From contig JAITCH010000010.1 of assembly GCA_031283185.1 (NCBI GenBank), positions 1 through 63,236 on the forward strand: DNA of 63,236 bases, written 5' to 3'. The position numbers and the translations under genes are program-made. This DNA comes from Rickettsiales bacterium (GTDB lineage Bacteria > Pseudomonadota > Alphaproteobacteria > Rs-D84). The notes beneath the pieces are model-generated. The model had not been told where the DNA came from and did no database searches. It saw only the letters and a program-made list of their open reading frames with translations. Shown piece by piece: positions 49,701 through 57,552 of the stretch; the first letter of the stretch is position 1, and each line of letters opens with the position of its first letter.

Positions 49701-50121
49701 GATGGGGAAACCGATGCTTGTGGTCAAGGGTTCAGATTTGGACGGCGTGGTAGAGGCGGTTTCATTTGCGAATGATATGGATCGGATTTTTTCGATATTG
49801 GATAATAATAAATTGGTGATGCTTGCGGCGCGGACAAGTGTCCGGGACGATCGGGTTTCGATAATGATTGACCGGGCGATTCCGCTTATGGATTGGGTAG
49901 CGAACGAAGTATCAATGGCGACGATTGATGTATATGAGGAAGAGTCGTTGAAAACATTGAACGCGGTTTTAACGAAGTTGGCGACTGGGCAAACGAAGAT
50001 TAGGATTAATGTGCATTCAAATGGAAAAATCACGACATTGACATTGCCGCAGAAATATAAATTAACGGCGCAGGCGTTGGAAACCTTTACCAATCTTTCG
50101 CCGAAAATAGAGTATTCATAA
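46702..50121 (+). CDS. dnaE: DNA polymerase III alpha subunit
   Basis: 1,139 residues from the ATG at 46702 with AAAGGGA 9 nt upstream; the in-frame extension into the palindromic element is rejected. The N-terminal PHP domain starts FIHLRLHSAYSLAEGAI. The polymerase active site is MPDFDIDFEPDG (Asp residues 404, 406 and 408). HhH and OB-type regions follow in the C-terminal third. It is the replicative polymerase of the chromosome, active with clamp and clamp loader in the cytoplasm. Confidence 0.97.
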   Translation: MSPKFIHLRLHSAYSLAEGAIPVKKIPGICQRHNMPAVAITDTNAFFGAPQFSALCRKNGIQPIIGATFAFNQHDNVDAKTLRAGQLSEIALLAQSEAGFQNMSKLITNAYLREDNGHLGAYITFAELAEASEGIICLSGGTKGPITAALIEKQDNLADEFAMRFAKIFPTRFYMEIQRHGLESEIKTEPALLDIAYKNNIPIVATNNIFFETPDAFEAFDALLCIAGGTQVVDPNRRRETPEHYWKSADEMCALFSDLPEALENSVNIARRCAFVIPTRPPLLPRFADNFDEECKMLRDRTFAGLAKRLDDLDIVDEAVRKTYFDQAEFELSVIIRMKFPGYFLIVADYVEWCKNNEVMVGPGRGSGAGSVVSWACGITSVNPFKYGLLFERFLNPDRISMPDFDIDFEPDGIERVIEYIQQKYRYDHVSRIITFGSLKAKGTLRDVARVMGVSYAKADRMAKLIDVMEKDSLTEIIAKTPQIRDLLAASPELAKVADIAIQLEGLYRHAGVHAAGVIVGDRPLVELAPLYKDPANGIPATQYDMKYVEDVGLIKFDFLGLATLTILKYTAELIKKNHSVDVAIDKIPLDDPRVFKLLQDGKTAGVFQVESQGMRNILRQIRPTLFDEIVAIVALYRPGPMAQIPEFVERKHGRSPILYPHPKAEEFLKETYGILVYQEQVMEASKKLAGFTPGEADTLRKGMGKKLRDVIDSMRPKFIKGCAEVSGMSEDDSTNLWNLFVRFAEYAFNKSHSVCYAVITNQCAYLKAHYPAEFIAASMSHNLNNSDKLAAFVDDATTNFGLKIISPDVNESAVLFTTKGKGIVFGLAAMKGVGESAAQAIIRARESGGAFKNITDFAKRCTGLLNKRILEAFIKAGAFDCIEKNRAKLFMNMDRISEYGAKSKAAGISLFESADSDDVAENRLDKQMDDAAPWTFGEKLAGEYDMLGFYISAHPLDQHKKIFEKNGMVKSSTQIQAMGDRESVLLPMFVESAKLRTTKMGKPMLVVKGSDLDGVVEAVSFANDMDRIFSILDNNKLVMLAARTSVRDDRVSIMIDRAIPLMDWVANEVSMATIDVYEEESLKTLNAVLTKLATGQTKIRINVHSNGKITTLTLPQKYKLTAQALETFTNLSPKIEYS

Positions 50122-50136
50122 ATTAAAAAGTATTTT

Positions 50137-50164
50137 TTGATTTTGGGGAATTTTGTGGTATAAA
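50137..50164 (+). promoter_or_regulatory. rsmH promoter, leaderless start
   Basis: TTGATT, 16-bp spacer, TATAAA, then 8 nt to the ATG at 50173. No Shine-Dalgarno. Confidence 0.75.
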
Positions 50165-50172
50165 AGAATCAA

Positions 50173-51015
50173 ATGATACATATTCCAGTCCTGTTAAACG
50201 AAGTTCTGAATATCCTTGGTGAAATCAAGGGCAAAACCATAATAGATGCGACATTCGGGGCAGGGGGCTATTCCCGCGCATTTTTAGAACGCGGCGCAAA
50301 AGTTATTGCCTTTGACCGCGACCCGAATGTTGCGCCGTTAGGTTCCCAGTCCTTTGAACTTATCCGCAAACCATTCTCTGAAATAGATTCGGCGGCCGTT
50401 CAGCCGGATGCAGTCGTTTTTGACCTTGGCGTGTCGTCAATGCAACTTGATAATGCAGAACGCGGATTTTCATATAAGCAGGACGGGGCACTTGATATGC
50501 GTATGTCGTGTTCAGGCCGAACCGCCGCGGACGCAGTAAATTGTCTGCCCCGCGATGACCTGATAAAAGTGATGAAAAATTTTGGTGAAGAGCCAAAGGC
50601 GAAATTTATCGCAGATGAAATTGTTAAGTCGCGCCCGATTAATACGACCGGGGAATTACGGGCGATTATAGAGCGCGCTTCATTTGACCCGAAATCTGTT
50701 ATGCGCGTGTTTCAGGCCTTTCGGATTTTGATTAATGACGAAATGGTTGAGATTGAAGATGGTATAAAAAAAGCGGCGGATATGCTGAGTCCCGGCGGGA
50801 TTCTTGTGATTGTTTCGTTCCATTCGTTGGAAGATAGAGTGGTAAAGGGTTTTATGCGTCAGTTGACTGAAACCAAGGGCGACCCGAAAATGCCAGTGGT
50901 GGACACTCCGAAATTTGCAGCGATTACACGAAGTGCGATTCAGCCGACCGAAGAAGAAATTGTGGAAAATCCGCGCGCCAGATCTGCCCGCCTTCGCGCG
51001 ATTAGAAAATTATAA
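50173..51015 (+). CDS. rsmH: 16S rRNA (cytosine-1402 N4)-methyltransferase
   Basis: 280 residues, slightly short for the family. MIHIPVLLNEVLN start, SAM-binding DATFGAGGYSRAFL, then FDLGVSSMQLDNAERGFSY and the VIVSFHSLEDRVVKGF signature. It methylates N4 of C1402 in the 16S decoding centre. In many bacteria rsmH opens the mra/mur/fts cluster, but here no ftsL, ftsI or mur gene follows; the next gene is convergent, so the cluster is broken. The 3' end overlaps rimI by 6 nt. Confidence 0.96.
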   Translation: MIHIPVLLNEVLNILGEIKGKTIIDATFGAGGYSRAFLERGAKVIAFDRDPNVAPLGSQSFELIRKPFSEIDSAAVQPDAVVFDLGVSSMQLDNAERGFSYKQDGALDMRMSCSGRTAADAVNCLPRDDLIKVMKNFGEEPKAKFIADEIVKSRPINTTGELRAIIERASFDPKSVMRVFQAFRILINDEMVEIEDGIKKAADMLSPGGILVIVSFHSLEDRVVKGFMRQLTETKGDPKMPVVDTPKFAAITRSAIQPTEEEIVENPRARSARLRAIRKL

Positions 51016-51396
51016 TTCCTTTTGCATCAGCAGGGCATCCACGCCTTGATAATATTCGGGGCGGATGGCGACCTGAACGAAATTTGCGTATTTATAAAGC
51101 GCAATCGCAGGTTTATTCATTTCTGAAACTTCGAGGAAAATTTTTTTGATATTTTGTTTTGCCAGTTCGGTTTCCATCATTTTAAGTAATGCGCTAGCCA
51201 GTCCAGTCCGCCGATGTTCCGGCCGAACGGCGATGGTTAAAATTTCGGCTTCGTCCGCAGCCGCGCGATAAATTATCATTGCGTTTTCCGAACCGAAAAC
51301 TTCCGCGCCGGATTGTTTCAAGCGCAGAATTTCGTCCGCTGTCCAAGACTTGTTCCCGAATGCCGATTTATGAATTTCTGCTAATTGTTCTATCAT
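51010..51396 (-). CDS. rimI: Ribosomal-protein-alanine N-acetyltransferase (RimI-like)
   Basis: 128 residues. GNAT fold with the acetyl-CoA loop PEHRRTGLASALLKMM and a C-terminal NKPAIALYKYANF (N..A..LY...F) motif typical of RimI. RimI acetylates the N-terminal alanine of ribosomal protein S18. It follows tsaB with a 4-nt overlap, the usual partnership. Confidence 0.85.
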   Translation of the reverse strand: MIEQLAEIHKSAFGNKSWTADEILRLKQSGAEVFGSENAMIIYRAAADEAEILTIAVRPEHRRTGLASALLKMMETELAKQNIKKIFLEVSEMNKPAIALYKYANFVQVAIRPEYYQGVDALLMQKEL

Positions 51397-51899
51397 TTTT
51401 TCTCCGCGTAATGCGGTTTCAGATAAAGCGGAATGACTGGATTCGCCGCATTAATTTTTTCTTCCATAATTTCAAACGCCGTGTCTATATCAAGTTCTGG
51501 ATTATAAATAACATTTCCATCAACGCTCTGAATCGCAGAGGCGGGCATCGTGCGCGATTGCGCGAACCAGCCGCCTTTTTTATCATCAATTGCAATAATC
51601 GAATCGGGCGAGTCGCGCAATGCGACTTCCAATCGGTTGATGGGAATGACGGGGATCCCGAGCGCGAGCCCGATTCCCTTTGCATATGCGATACCGATTC
51701 GGATGCCTGTGAATGAACCGGGTCCTACTACCACCCCGACTGCATTAATATCAGAAAATTTCACGCTGTTTTTTGTTAGCAGTTCTTCAACCATTATAGG
51801 AAGGGCGGACGATTGATTAATTGTCATCTCGGCGAAAGTAGGAATCTTGCCCTGTAATGCGACCCTTGTCCCATCCGAACAATCAATTAGCAGAAACAT
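51393..51899 (-). CDS. tsaB: tRNA threonylcarbamoyladenosine biosynthesis protein TsaB
   Basis: 168 residues, shorter than the usual 220 or more, so the C-terminal lobe is trimmed. The N-terminal ASKHA fold is recognisable by MFLLIDCSDGT and VVVGPGSFTGIRIG. TsaB supports TsaD in making t6A37 on ANN-decoding tRNAs. The start overlaps the end of lon by 17 nt. Confidence 0.9.
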   Translation of the reverse strand: MFLLIDCSDGTRVALQGKIPTFAEMTINQSSALPIMVEELLTKNSVKFSDINAVGVVVGPGSFTGIRIGIAYAKGIGLALGIPVIPINRLEVALRDSPDSIIAIDDKKGGWFAQSRTMPASAIQSVDGNVIYNPELDIDTAFEIMEEKINAANPVIPLYLKPHYAEKK

Positions 51900-54192
51900 A
51901 TTCTTTACCGACGATTCGGACGGCGGGTGCGACTGGCAGCGGCCGTGTAGTTAGTGCGATGTCAATTACATCGCGGATATTATTCACAAATTTCAGTTCC
52001 ATGCCTTCGTAAATATATTCTGGAATATCTGCAAGGTCTTTGCGATTTTCTTCTGGAATCATTACGATGCGAACGCCGCCGCGCCGCGCCCCGAGTAGTT
52101 TTTCGCGCAGTCCCCCAATCGGCATCGCCCGCCCGTGTAAAGATATTTCGCCCGTTACGGCAATGTCGCGCCGGATGGCCACGCCGGATAACGCGGACAT
52201 TATGACAGAGCAAAGTGCAAGACCGGCGGAAGGGCCGTCTTTGGGCACTGCGCCGGACAGCGCGTGAATATGTATGTCGGTTTTCTTAAAGGCGTCTTCG
52301 CCGATTCCGAATTCTGATGCGAGCGTTTGCGCGCAGGACTTTGCGATTTGCGCGGATTCTTTCATCACTTCGCCGAGTTGCCCTGTTATGATAACATTGC
52401 CTTTTCCGGGCATTTGGACGGCTTCTAATTGAAGTATATCGCCGCCGACTTCCGACCACGAAAGGCCGTTGATGATTCCGACCGCGTCTTCTTTGTCCGT
52501 GCGTCCAAAGTCATATTTCTGAACGCCCAGCCATTCGCCGACCTGCGCGACAGAGAAATCGTTTTTGCTGTTGCGGAGCGATTTGCGAAGTATGGTTTCA
52601 ATCAGTCGTTGCAGTTCGCGCACCCCGGCTTCCTGGGTATAGAATCGTATGATGTGGCGGATGGTGTCGTCTGATATTGTAATGTTTGCCGGGTTCATTC
52701 CGATTTTTTCTGCGGCATTCTTTATCAGGTGGTTTTGCGCGATTCGGATTTTTTCATCTTCGACATAGCCCGACAGATTTATGATTTCCATTCGGTCAAG
52801 CAGGGGACGCGACAAATCTCGGCTGTTGGCGGTGGCGATGAACATCACATTGGATAAATCAAATTCGCATTCCAAATAATGATCGCGGAAGGTCTTGTTC
52901 TGTTCCGGGTCAAGAATTTCAAGTAATGCCGCCTCGGGGTCGCCGCGATAGTCGCGCCCCATCTTGTCGATTTCGTCCAAGACGATGACGGGGTTTTTGA
53001 CCTTGACGCGTTTTAATGTATCAATGATGCGGCCGGGCTGGCTGCCGATGTATGTTTTGCGATGCCCGCGGAAGTGCGATTCGTCTGATACTCCGCCAAG
53101 CGAGATTCGCGCATATTCGCGTCCCATTGCGCGCGCGATGGATTTTCCAAGTGAAGTTTTTCCGACGCCCGGAGGGCCGACAAAACAGAGAATCGCGCCG
53201 CCGCTTTTTTTAGTTTGTTTGATTACGGCGAGATGTTCTATGACTCGCTCTTTAATTTTTTCCAGTCCGTCGTGGTCTTCGTCCATAATTTTTTGCGCGG
53301 CATCCAGATCAATTTCGGAAGACGCTTCGGTATTCCAAGGGAGTGCGATGACTTCGTCCAGCCAGTTTTTTATGACGGATGATTCGGAAGACATCGGCGG
53401 CAGGTTGCGGAGTTTTTTCAGTTCCGACATCGCCTTGTCATTGACTTCCTTTGGCAGTTTTGCGTTTTGGATTTTTTGTTTAAGCGTGTTTGCGTCTGAT
53501 GCTTCGTCATCGCCCAGTTCTTTTTGGATGGCGCGCATTTTTTCGGTCAGATATGCTTCACGGTGCGCCTTGGTCATTTGCGAACTGACGCGCGATTTGA
53601 TGGTGTTGTCCAAATCCATAAGTTGAATTTCTTCACTGAGACGCGCGACCAGAATTTCCAATTTGTCTTCAAATGTTTTTGCAATAATCATTTTCTGCGC
53701 GGTTTCTATTCCGAGACCAAGCGCGGACACGGCGGCGTCAATGAACAAAGGCCACGAATGCGATGATATAACCGCGCGGATATTTTCGTAATTCATTTTG
53801 CGCGAACGCGACAGCATTCGGATCATATCAACGGCGCGTTCTTTTAAAGATTCGGCGCGCGGCGTTATGGTGGTTTCCTGCGGGAAGGTTTCGGCTGCTT
53901 CGCCTGATAATTCTCCGTTGGCTTCGGTGCGAACATCCGTGATGCGAATTGGGGCGAGCGTTTGTATATTGACCTGAACTGCGCCGTCTGCGGATTGGAT
54001 TACATTTGCGACCCGGGCGAGTGTTCCGTATGGATGAACATCGCCGTGGTTTTTCTTGATGGCGGCGAGTATGACGGTTTTATTTTGGATTTCGAAAAGT
54101 GCTTGGGCGTGGGCGGGTCGTTCTACGAAAATGGGTAGACTAAGTCCTGGCTGAATAACGATGCCGTTAAGGGATAGAATTGGGTATCTCAT
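51883..54192 (-). CDS. lon: ATP-dependent protease Lon
   Basis: 769 residues from the ATG at 54192. LON substrate-binding domain (residues 1-190), AAA+ module with GPPGVGKTSLGKS (Walker A 339-346) and VIVLDEIDKMG (Walker B), and a Ser-Lys protease domain with PKDGPSAG (Ser655) and REKLLGARRGG carrying the Lys. It degrades misfolded and regulatory proteins in the cytoplasm. The promoter is TTGAAA, 16 bp, TATATT and the ATG follows after 6 nt without an RBS; an in-frame ATG farther upstream would lie in the promoter. It heads the lon-tsaB-rimI operon. Confidence 0.97.
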   Translation of the reverse strand: MRYPILSLNGIVIQPGLSLPIFVERPAHAQALFEIQNKTVILAAIKKNHGDVHPYGTLARVANVIQSADGAVQVNIQTLAPIRITDVRTEANGELSGEAAETFPQETTITPRAESLKERAVDMIRMLSRSRKMNYENIRAVISSHSWPLFIDAAVSALGLGIETAQKMIIAKTFEDKLEILVARLSEEIQLMDLDNTIKSRVSSQMTKAHREAYLTEKMRAIQKELGDDEASDANTLKQKIQNAKLPKEVNDKAMSELKKLRNLPPMSSESSVIKNWLDEVIALPWNTEASSEIDLDAAQKIMDEDHDGLEKIKERVIEHLAVIKQTKKSGGAILCFVGPPGVGKTSLGKSIARAMGREYARISLGGVSDESHFRGHRKTYIGSQPGRIIDTLKRVKVKNPVIVLDEIDKMGRDYRGDPEAALLEILDPEQNKTFRDHYLECEFDLSNVMFIATANSRDLSRPLLDRMEIINLSGYVEDEKIRIAQNHLIKNAAEKIGMNPANITISDDTIRHIIRFYTQEAGVRELQRLIETILRKSLRNSKNDFSVAQVGEWLGVQKYDFGRTDKEDAVGIINGLSWSEVGGDILQLEAVQMPGKGNVIITGQLGEVMKESAQIAKSCAQTLASEFGIGEDAFKKTDIHIHALSGAVPKDGPSAGLALCSVIMSALSGVAIRRDIAVTGEISLHGRAMPIGGLREKLLGARRGGVRIVMIPEENRKDLADIPEYIYEGMELKFVNNIRDVIDIALTTRPLPVAPAVRIVGKEYVSAN

Positions 54193-54198
54193 ACACTT

Positions 54199-54226
54199 AA
54201 TATAGCGCAATTTTCTTGATTTTCAA
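54199..54226 (-). promoter_or_regulatory. lon promoter, leaderless start
   Basis: On the minus strand: TTGAAA, 16-bp spacer, TATATT, AAGTGT, ATG. Confidence 0.8.
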
Positions 54227-54273
54227 GACCATTTATGCTATAATGTTTCATTCCCGAATTTAAGGATAAATCA

Positions 54274-54504
54274 ATGAAAACACTAACAATAGCCGCGCTT
54301 TTTGCGTGCATTTGTATCGCGTCTGCATATTTTGCGGGCGCGGCGAATGGTCGCGCGAAATGCGAAAAAAATCAAGCCGCGTCCATAATCACGGCGCAAA
54401 TAAAAACCGAAACCCTAAGGAAAAAAATAAATGCAAAAGTTAATAGTTCTAGTTCCGATGATATTCGTAGTCGGTTGCGCGAAGAATATACCTTGCGCGA
54501 TTAA
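54274..54504 (+). CDS. Inner-membrane spanin-like protein (Rz-like)
   Basis: 76 residues with TATAAT and AAGGA upstream. An N-terminal hydrophobic segment (about 4-23) is followed by a charged helical stretch and a C-terminal IRSRLREEYTLRD, resembling the short i-spanins of small phages (ending in RLR..W.R). A lipoprotein gene begins inside it in another frame, the classic Rz/Rz1 arrangement. Spanins join inner and outer membranes to finish phage lysis. No holin, endolysin or phage structural gene is nearby, so this is either a domesticated remnant or a chance resemblance. Confidence 0.6.
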   Translation: MKTLTIAALFACICIASAYFAGAANGRAKCEKNQAASIITAQIKTETLRKKINAKVNSSSSDDIRSRLREEYTLRD

Positions 54505-54607
54505 TTATTGCGAACCGATTTATGGACAGGCAAACGATTGGAATGTTATTTCGGACGATCTGGCGCGCGCAATTTATAAGCATAATATGATGTGTGAAAA
54601 TTTTTAA
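54431..54607 (+). CDS. Outer-membrane spanin-like lipoprotein (Rz1-like)
   Basis: 58 residues, below most length cut-offs. AAGGA precedes the ATG. A lipoprotein signal MQKLIVLVPMIFVVGC (Cys16) is followed by CAINYCEPIYG and ends SDDLARAIYKHNMMCENF. The pattern C...C..I......I..D.....I..HN is what I know from o-spanins of phages. It overlaps the preceding gene by 74 nt in another frame, and its 3' end overlaps the convergent gene by 4 nt. Confidence 0.6.
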   Translation: MQKLIVLVPMIFVVGCAKNIPCAINYCEPIYGQANDWNVISDDLARAIYKHNMMCENF

Positions 54608-54999
54608 CGGCCGAATCGAATGACCTTGGAGCACGGACAGCGAAGCGTCCGTAAATCCCGTTGCACTTCGGCATCGACGGCCGATTGGATTTTAACGCTG
54701 CCGTCAGGGTTTATGATTTTCTTGATTGTGGCGGCGCAGTATTTTTTCGTCAGCCAGTCATAGTATTCGCCCGCAGCCATACTTTTCCCGACATCTTCGC
54801 GGCTGGAATATTTGCGCCAGTTATCCAGATATTCGTTGTATTTTGCGCGGTCGCTATCTTTGATTTTGACTTCGCACATACGCGGAGGTTTTGCCCGAGG
54901 CTTTGGATCTTGTTCCTTGGCGTCTGCTGCGTGTGCCAGCAGCATCATACAGGCAAGCAGTATTGCGGAAGTATTTCTGATTAATGTCCATTTATTCAT
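54604..54999 (-). CDS. Secreted hypothetical protein, tandem paralogue 2
   Basis: 131 residues. Signal peptide about 1-27 (ends HAADA). A mature domain with MCEVKIKDSDRAKYNEY, NWRKYSSREDVGKSMA.GEYYDWL.KKYC and a final CPCSKV is shared with the next gene upstream (same 131-residue length). Four Cys suggest disulphides or metal binding. Function unknown. AGGACAAA lies before the ATG. Confidence 0.8.
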   Translation of the reverse strand: MNKWTLIRNTSAILLACMMLLAHAADAKEQDPKPRAKPPRMCEVKIKDSDRAKYNEYLDNWRKYSSREDVGKSMAAGEYYDWLTKKYCAATIKKIINPDGSVKIQSAVDAEVQRDLRTLRCPCSKVIRFGR

Positions 55000-55011
55000 T
55001 TTATTTGTCCT

Positions 55012-55407
55012 TTAACGGGCGTTCTGGCGCACTTGCGAGCAAGGGCAGGTTATAATGCGTTCTTGCCAGTTGACCTGGGCATCGTTGAAGGATCGCAGGA
55101 TTATGCCATCCTTGTCGTTGATTTTTCTGGATGCCGGGGCGCAGTATTTATCGATAAGCCATTCAAAGTATTCATCGTTTGCTATTGCGCGTCCCAAATC
55201 TTCGCGGTTGGCGTAATTGTTCCAGTTGCGGGTGTATTCATAGTATTTCTGGGCATCTGCTTCGGCGATTTTAATTTTGCAGATTTTGTCCTTTTTTACT
55301 GCGCGGGCATTTTTATTAGGTTGCAAGGCTGTCGCGGATGCCGCCACAAGTAATATGCAAGCCGCCAAAATCGCAGTCGTATTTTTAATGTGTAATTGGA
55401 TTTTCAT
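55012..55407 (-). CDS. Secreted hypothetical protein, tandem paralogue 1
   Basis: 131 residues, clearly homologous to the gene behind it: signal peptide about 1-27, then ICKIKIAEADAQKYYEY, RNWNNYANREDLGRAIANDE, YFEWLIDKYC and CPCSQV. The two lie 12 nt apart and follow the membrane-anchored gene by 15 nt, forming a three-gene operon. Confidence 0.8.
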   Translation of the reverse strand: MKIQLHIKNTTAILAACILLVAASATALQPNKNARAVKKDKICKIKIAEADAQKYYEYTRNWNNYANREDLGRAIANDEYFEWLIDKYCAPASRKINDKDGIILRSFNDAQVNWQERIITCPCSQVRQNAR

Positions 55408-55422
55408 TCGCGTAGTTCCTTA

Positions 55423-56175
55423 TTAATATATAACTTGTCCGCCGATTCGGGCAGCGCGCGGGATGGGTCCGAAGGCGACTCCGTTTGCTACATATATGTT
55501 GCCGGAGACTTCAAAGCACCCGCAGAATTTGAGCGATCTGACATTTCGGACGAAGATGTGCCCGCGAACACGCGTGCCGCAGGGCAGGGTGTAAGAGCGC
55601 ATATTCTGAATATAAAGGTTTCCGTTGACGACCGACATCGGTTTTATGCCGCGGACGCGGGTTGACGACCGATAGGCGGCTTCGGCGCGGATCCAATCAT
55701 TGTTGGATATGGCGCGGAATTGAGATGTATTGCGTGGTTGAATTTGGGGCGCGGCCTGGCGGATGACGCTTTTCATCGGCAGGACGATTGACGCCATTCC
55801 GGTCTTGGTATCAAGGGCGACAGCGGCGGGAACACGGGTAGAAACCACGCGTTTCGGTGCGGAGTATGACCCTTGCGACCCGGCTCGCGTTGCCGTGTAT
55901 TCTGGCATAATCCGATTTGCAATGCGATTGTTCTGCTGTGCGACCTTTATCAGGATGATCAGGGTGGTTATTATCAGGACAAGCATAGCGAGATGGGCGA
56001 TGTCGGCGATGTTTAAGGTTCGCGCCCAGACCTTGAATTTTTGCCAAGCGCGGTTAATCCGCACTTTTAAGGTGGGTTTATATGCTTTTTGGATTGGGCT
56101 TTGCGCCATTGGTGTCGCGGCACGCCCGATGGGCGCGTTGGCGATAGACTTTGGCTTAAAATCTTTGTTTTCCAT
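55423..56175 (-). CDS. Membrane-anchored protein with beta-helix-like C-terminus
   Basis: 250 residues. A cytoplasmic N-terminus (1-55), one transmembrane helix (about 59-82), a Ser/Arg/Thr linker, and a C-terminal 70 residues with short repeated strands: VNGNLYIQN, VRGHIFVRN, VSGNIYVAN, IGGQVIY. Such GN.YV.N periodicity resembles bactofilin-type or other beta-helical polymers, but the identity is uncertain. First gene of the operon with the two secreted paralogues, so all three may work at the envelope. Confidence 0.7.
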   Translation of the reverse strand: MENKDFKPKSIANAPIGRAATPMAQSPIQKAYKPTLKVRINRAWQKFKVWARTLNIADIAHLAMLVLIITTLIILIKVAQQNNRIANRIMPEYTATRAGSQGSYSAPKRVVSTRVPAAVALDTKTGMASIVLPMKSVIRQAAPQIQPRNTSQFRAISNNDWIRAEAAYRSSTRVRGIKPMSVVNGNLYIQNMRSYTLPCGTRVRGHIFVRNVRSLKFCGCFEVSGNIYVANGVAFGPIPRAARIGGQVIY

Positions 56176-56268
56176 AGTATTCCCTCGTTTTTTTCGAGTT
56201 GTTCACCATAAATATACCCCGTTCTGCGATTTTGTCAAGCCTTTTTTGTCAAAAAGATAAATTGGTGC

Positions 56269-56297
56269 TTGCCAAGGCGGGGTAATAGTGATAAATT
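56269..56297 (+). promoter_or_regulatory. Possible promoter for the RNA candidate
   Basis: TTGCCA, 17-bp spacer, TAAATT. Transcription would start near 56304. Confidence 0.45.
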
Positions 56298-56303
56298 TTG
56301 ATT

Positions 56304-56436
56304 TAACGCGGGCGGGTTGTCTGCGTTGGGGCGCAGAAACCTCCAATAAATTCCACAAAGCACCTTCTGCTACGGCAGGAGGCTCGCGCAAGCGAGGCTA
56401 TTTGCTTTGTGAGTAGTTTTCTGCCCTCCTGCCACT
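56304..56436 (+). ncRNA. Structured RNA candidate with three-way junction
   Basis: TCTGCG/CGCAGA extended by GGTT/AACC is the first hairpin. Then an outer stem CACAAAGCA (56354-56362) / TGCTTTGTG (56403-56411) encloses CCTTCTGC-TACG-GCAGGAGG (56363-56382) and CTCGC-GCAA-GCGAG (56383-56396). Both inner loops are extra-stable tetraloops. GGCAGGAGG can alternatively pair with CCTCCTGCC (56425-56433), a perfect 9-bp switch. It does not resemble SRP RNA, tmRNA or RNase P. It may be a cis-acting leader of the small gene at 56483 or an independent RNA. Confidence 0.5.
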
Positions 56437-56482
56437 CTTTTTTAGGGTGGCCTTTTAATTTGTCAAAGAAAGGCTCATCGAA

Positions 56483-56680
56483 ATGGATGAAAAAGCGATT
56501 AAAAAGTCCCTTGGGCGGCAGATAAGTGCCAGTCGTCGGATTATAAGGGAAGAGGCTGAATTTATTGAGATGCTTGACCGATTGAGAAAGAATCCAGGTT
56601 TTATCAAGGCGGCGATGGAATTGGTTAATAAAGAATTTTCGTCCGACAAAGTCCCCCTGCCTGCAAAACAGGCAGGATAG
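56483..56680 (+). CDS. Small hypothetical protein
   Basis: 65 residues, charged and helical, with AAAGG upstream. It follows the structured RNA candidate by about 50 nt. No family recognised. The opposite strand also has a longer open frame, but that one runs through the palindromic element and the hairpins and is less protein-like. Confidence 0.5.
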   Translation: MDEKAIKKSLGRQISASRRIIREEAEFIEMLDRLRKNPGFIKAAMELVNKEFSSDKVPLPAKQAG

Positions 56681-56695
56681 TGAATAATAAAATAG

Positions 56696-56820
56696 TTCTC
56701 CTCCATTGGAGGAGTCCGGGCGCAGCCCGGGAGGTGGTTTAGCCACATTACAAGTTGCGTTAAGGTTATATGTGGTTAAACCACCCCGCCCTTCGGGCAC
56801 CCCTCCAATGGAGGGGAATT
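56696..56820. repeat. Dispersed palindromic element, copy 5
   Basis: 125 bp with the same outer and inner arms as the other copies (CTCCATTGGAGGAG ... CCCTCCAATGGAGGGG). Confidence 0.93.
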
Positions 56821-56912
56821 TTATTATTATTATTGCGGCTTTTGCCGCCGGGGTGGTTAGAAAAAATCTCTCCTTGCCTTTTACTATTGAAAACATATAA
56901 AATGTAATCACT

Positions 56913-57539
56913 ATGAAAAAAATTTATGCACTTATTGCTATATTGATGGTTGCTGCTTGCAGCCAGGTTTATTCAACTCCGCCAAGAAGCGTATGGGATA
57001 ATCTGCTGGGCGGCGCATCGTTCGGTGTTATGTCCGAAACGGCCAAGGTCGCAAAGCGTCCATTATATATAGAAAGCGGCGGAAAAATCTTAAAGCCGGA
57101 ATTGGCAACCGAATATATGGCGAAAATTGAATTTGCATTGGGTGAAAATCTTCGTCAGCCCGGAATACAGATTCAGCGCGTGGGTCGGGATGTTCTGGCT
57201 GTTATAATCCGCGATGTATTTATGCAGGATGACGCGCCGGAAATATCGGATAACGGGGCTGTGGTATTGGGTCGCCTGGCGAATATATTGCGTGAATATA
57301 ATATGACATTTGTAGAGATAACCGGATATGCGGATAATTCGCCGAACATAGAAAACAATCAAGCGTTAAGTTTTGATATGGCGGAAAGATTGTCTGTGTT
57401 CTTGGCGCAGAATAAAATTAATACATACCGGCTCTTTGTTCAAGGGCGCGGTGCGAGCCGCCCGATTGCCGAGCAGAATACAGAACTTGGCCGCCGGACG
57501 AATCGTCGTGTAGAGATCCGCATTTCCCCCGCATTGTAA
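56913..57539 (+). CDS. OmpA-family lipoprotein
   Basis: 208 residues. Lipoprotein signal MKKIYALIAILMVAAC (Cys16), a spacer of about 90 residues, then an OmpA C-terminal peptidoglycan-binding domain: VVLGRLANILREYN, VEITGYADN, LSFDMAERLSVFL and the closing GRRTNRRVEIRIS. It would tether the outer membrane to the cell wall, much like Pal, though it is longer than Pal and its motif spacing differs. No Tol genes adjoin. Confidence 0.9.
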   Translation: MKKIYALIAILMVAACSQVYSTPPRSVWDNLLGGASFGVMSETAKVAKRPLYIESGGKILKPELATEYMAKIEFALGENLRQPGIQIQRVGRDVLAVIIRDVFMQDDAPEISDNGAVVLGRLANILREYNMTFVEITGYADNSPNIENNQALSFDMAERLSVFLAQNKINTYRLFVQGRGASRPIAEQNTELGRRTNRRVEIRISPAL

Positions 57540-57552
57540 ATTTTAATAAATA

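Noticed and set aside
56303-56911. 202-codon minus-strand frame
   Set aside because: It crosses the dispersed palindromic element and the RNA hairpins, has no RBS, and its sequence is not protein-like.
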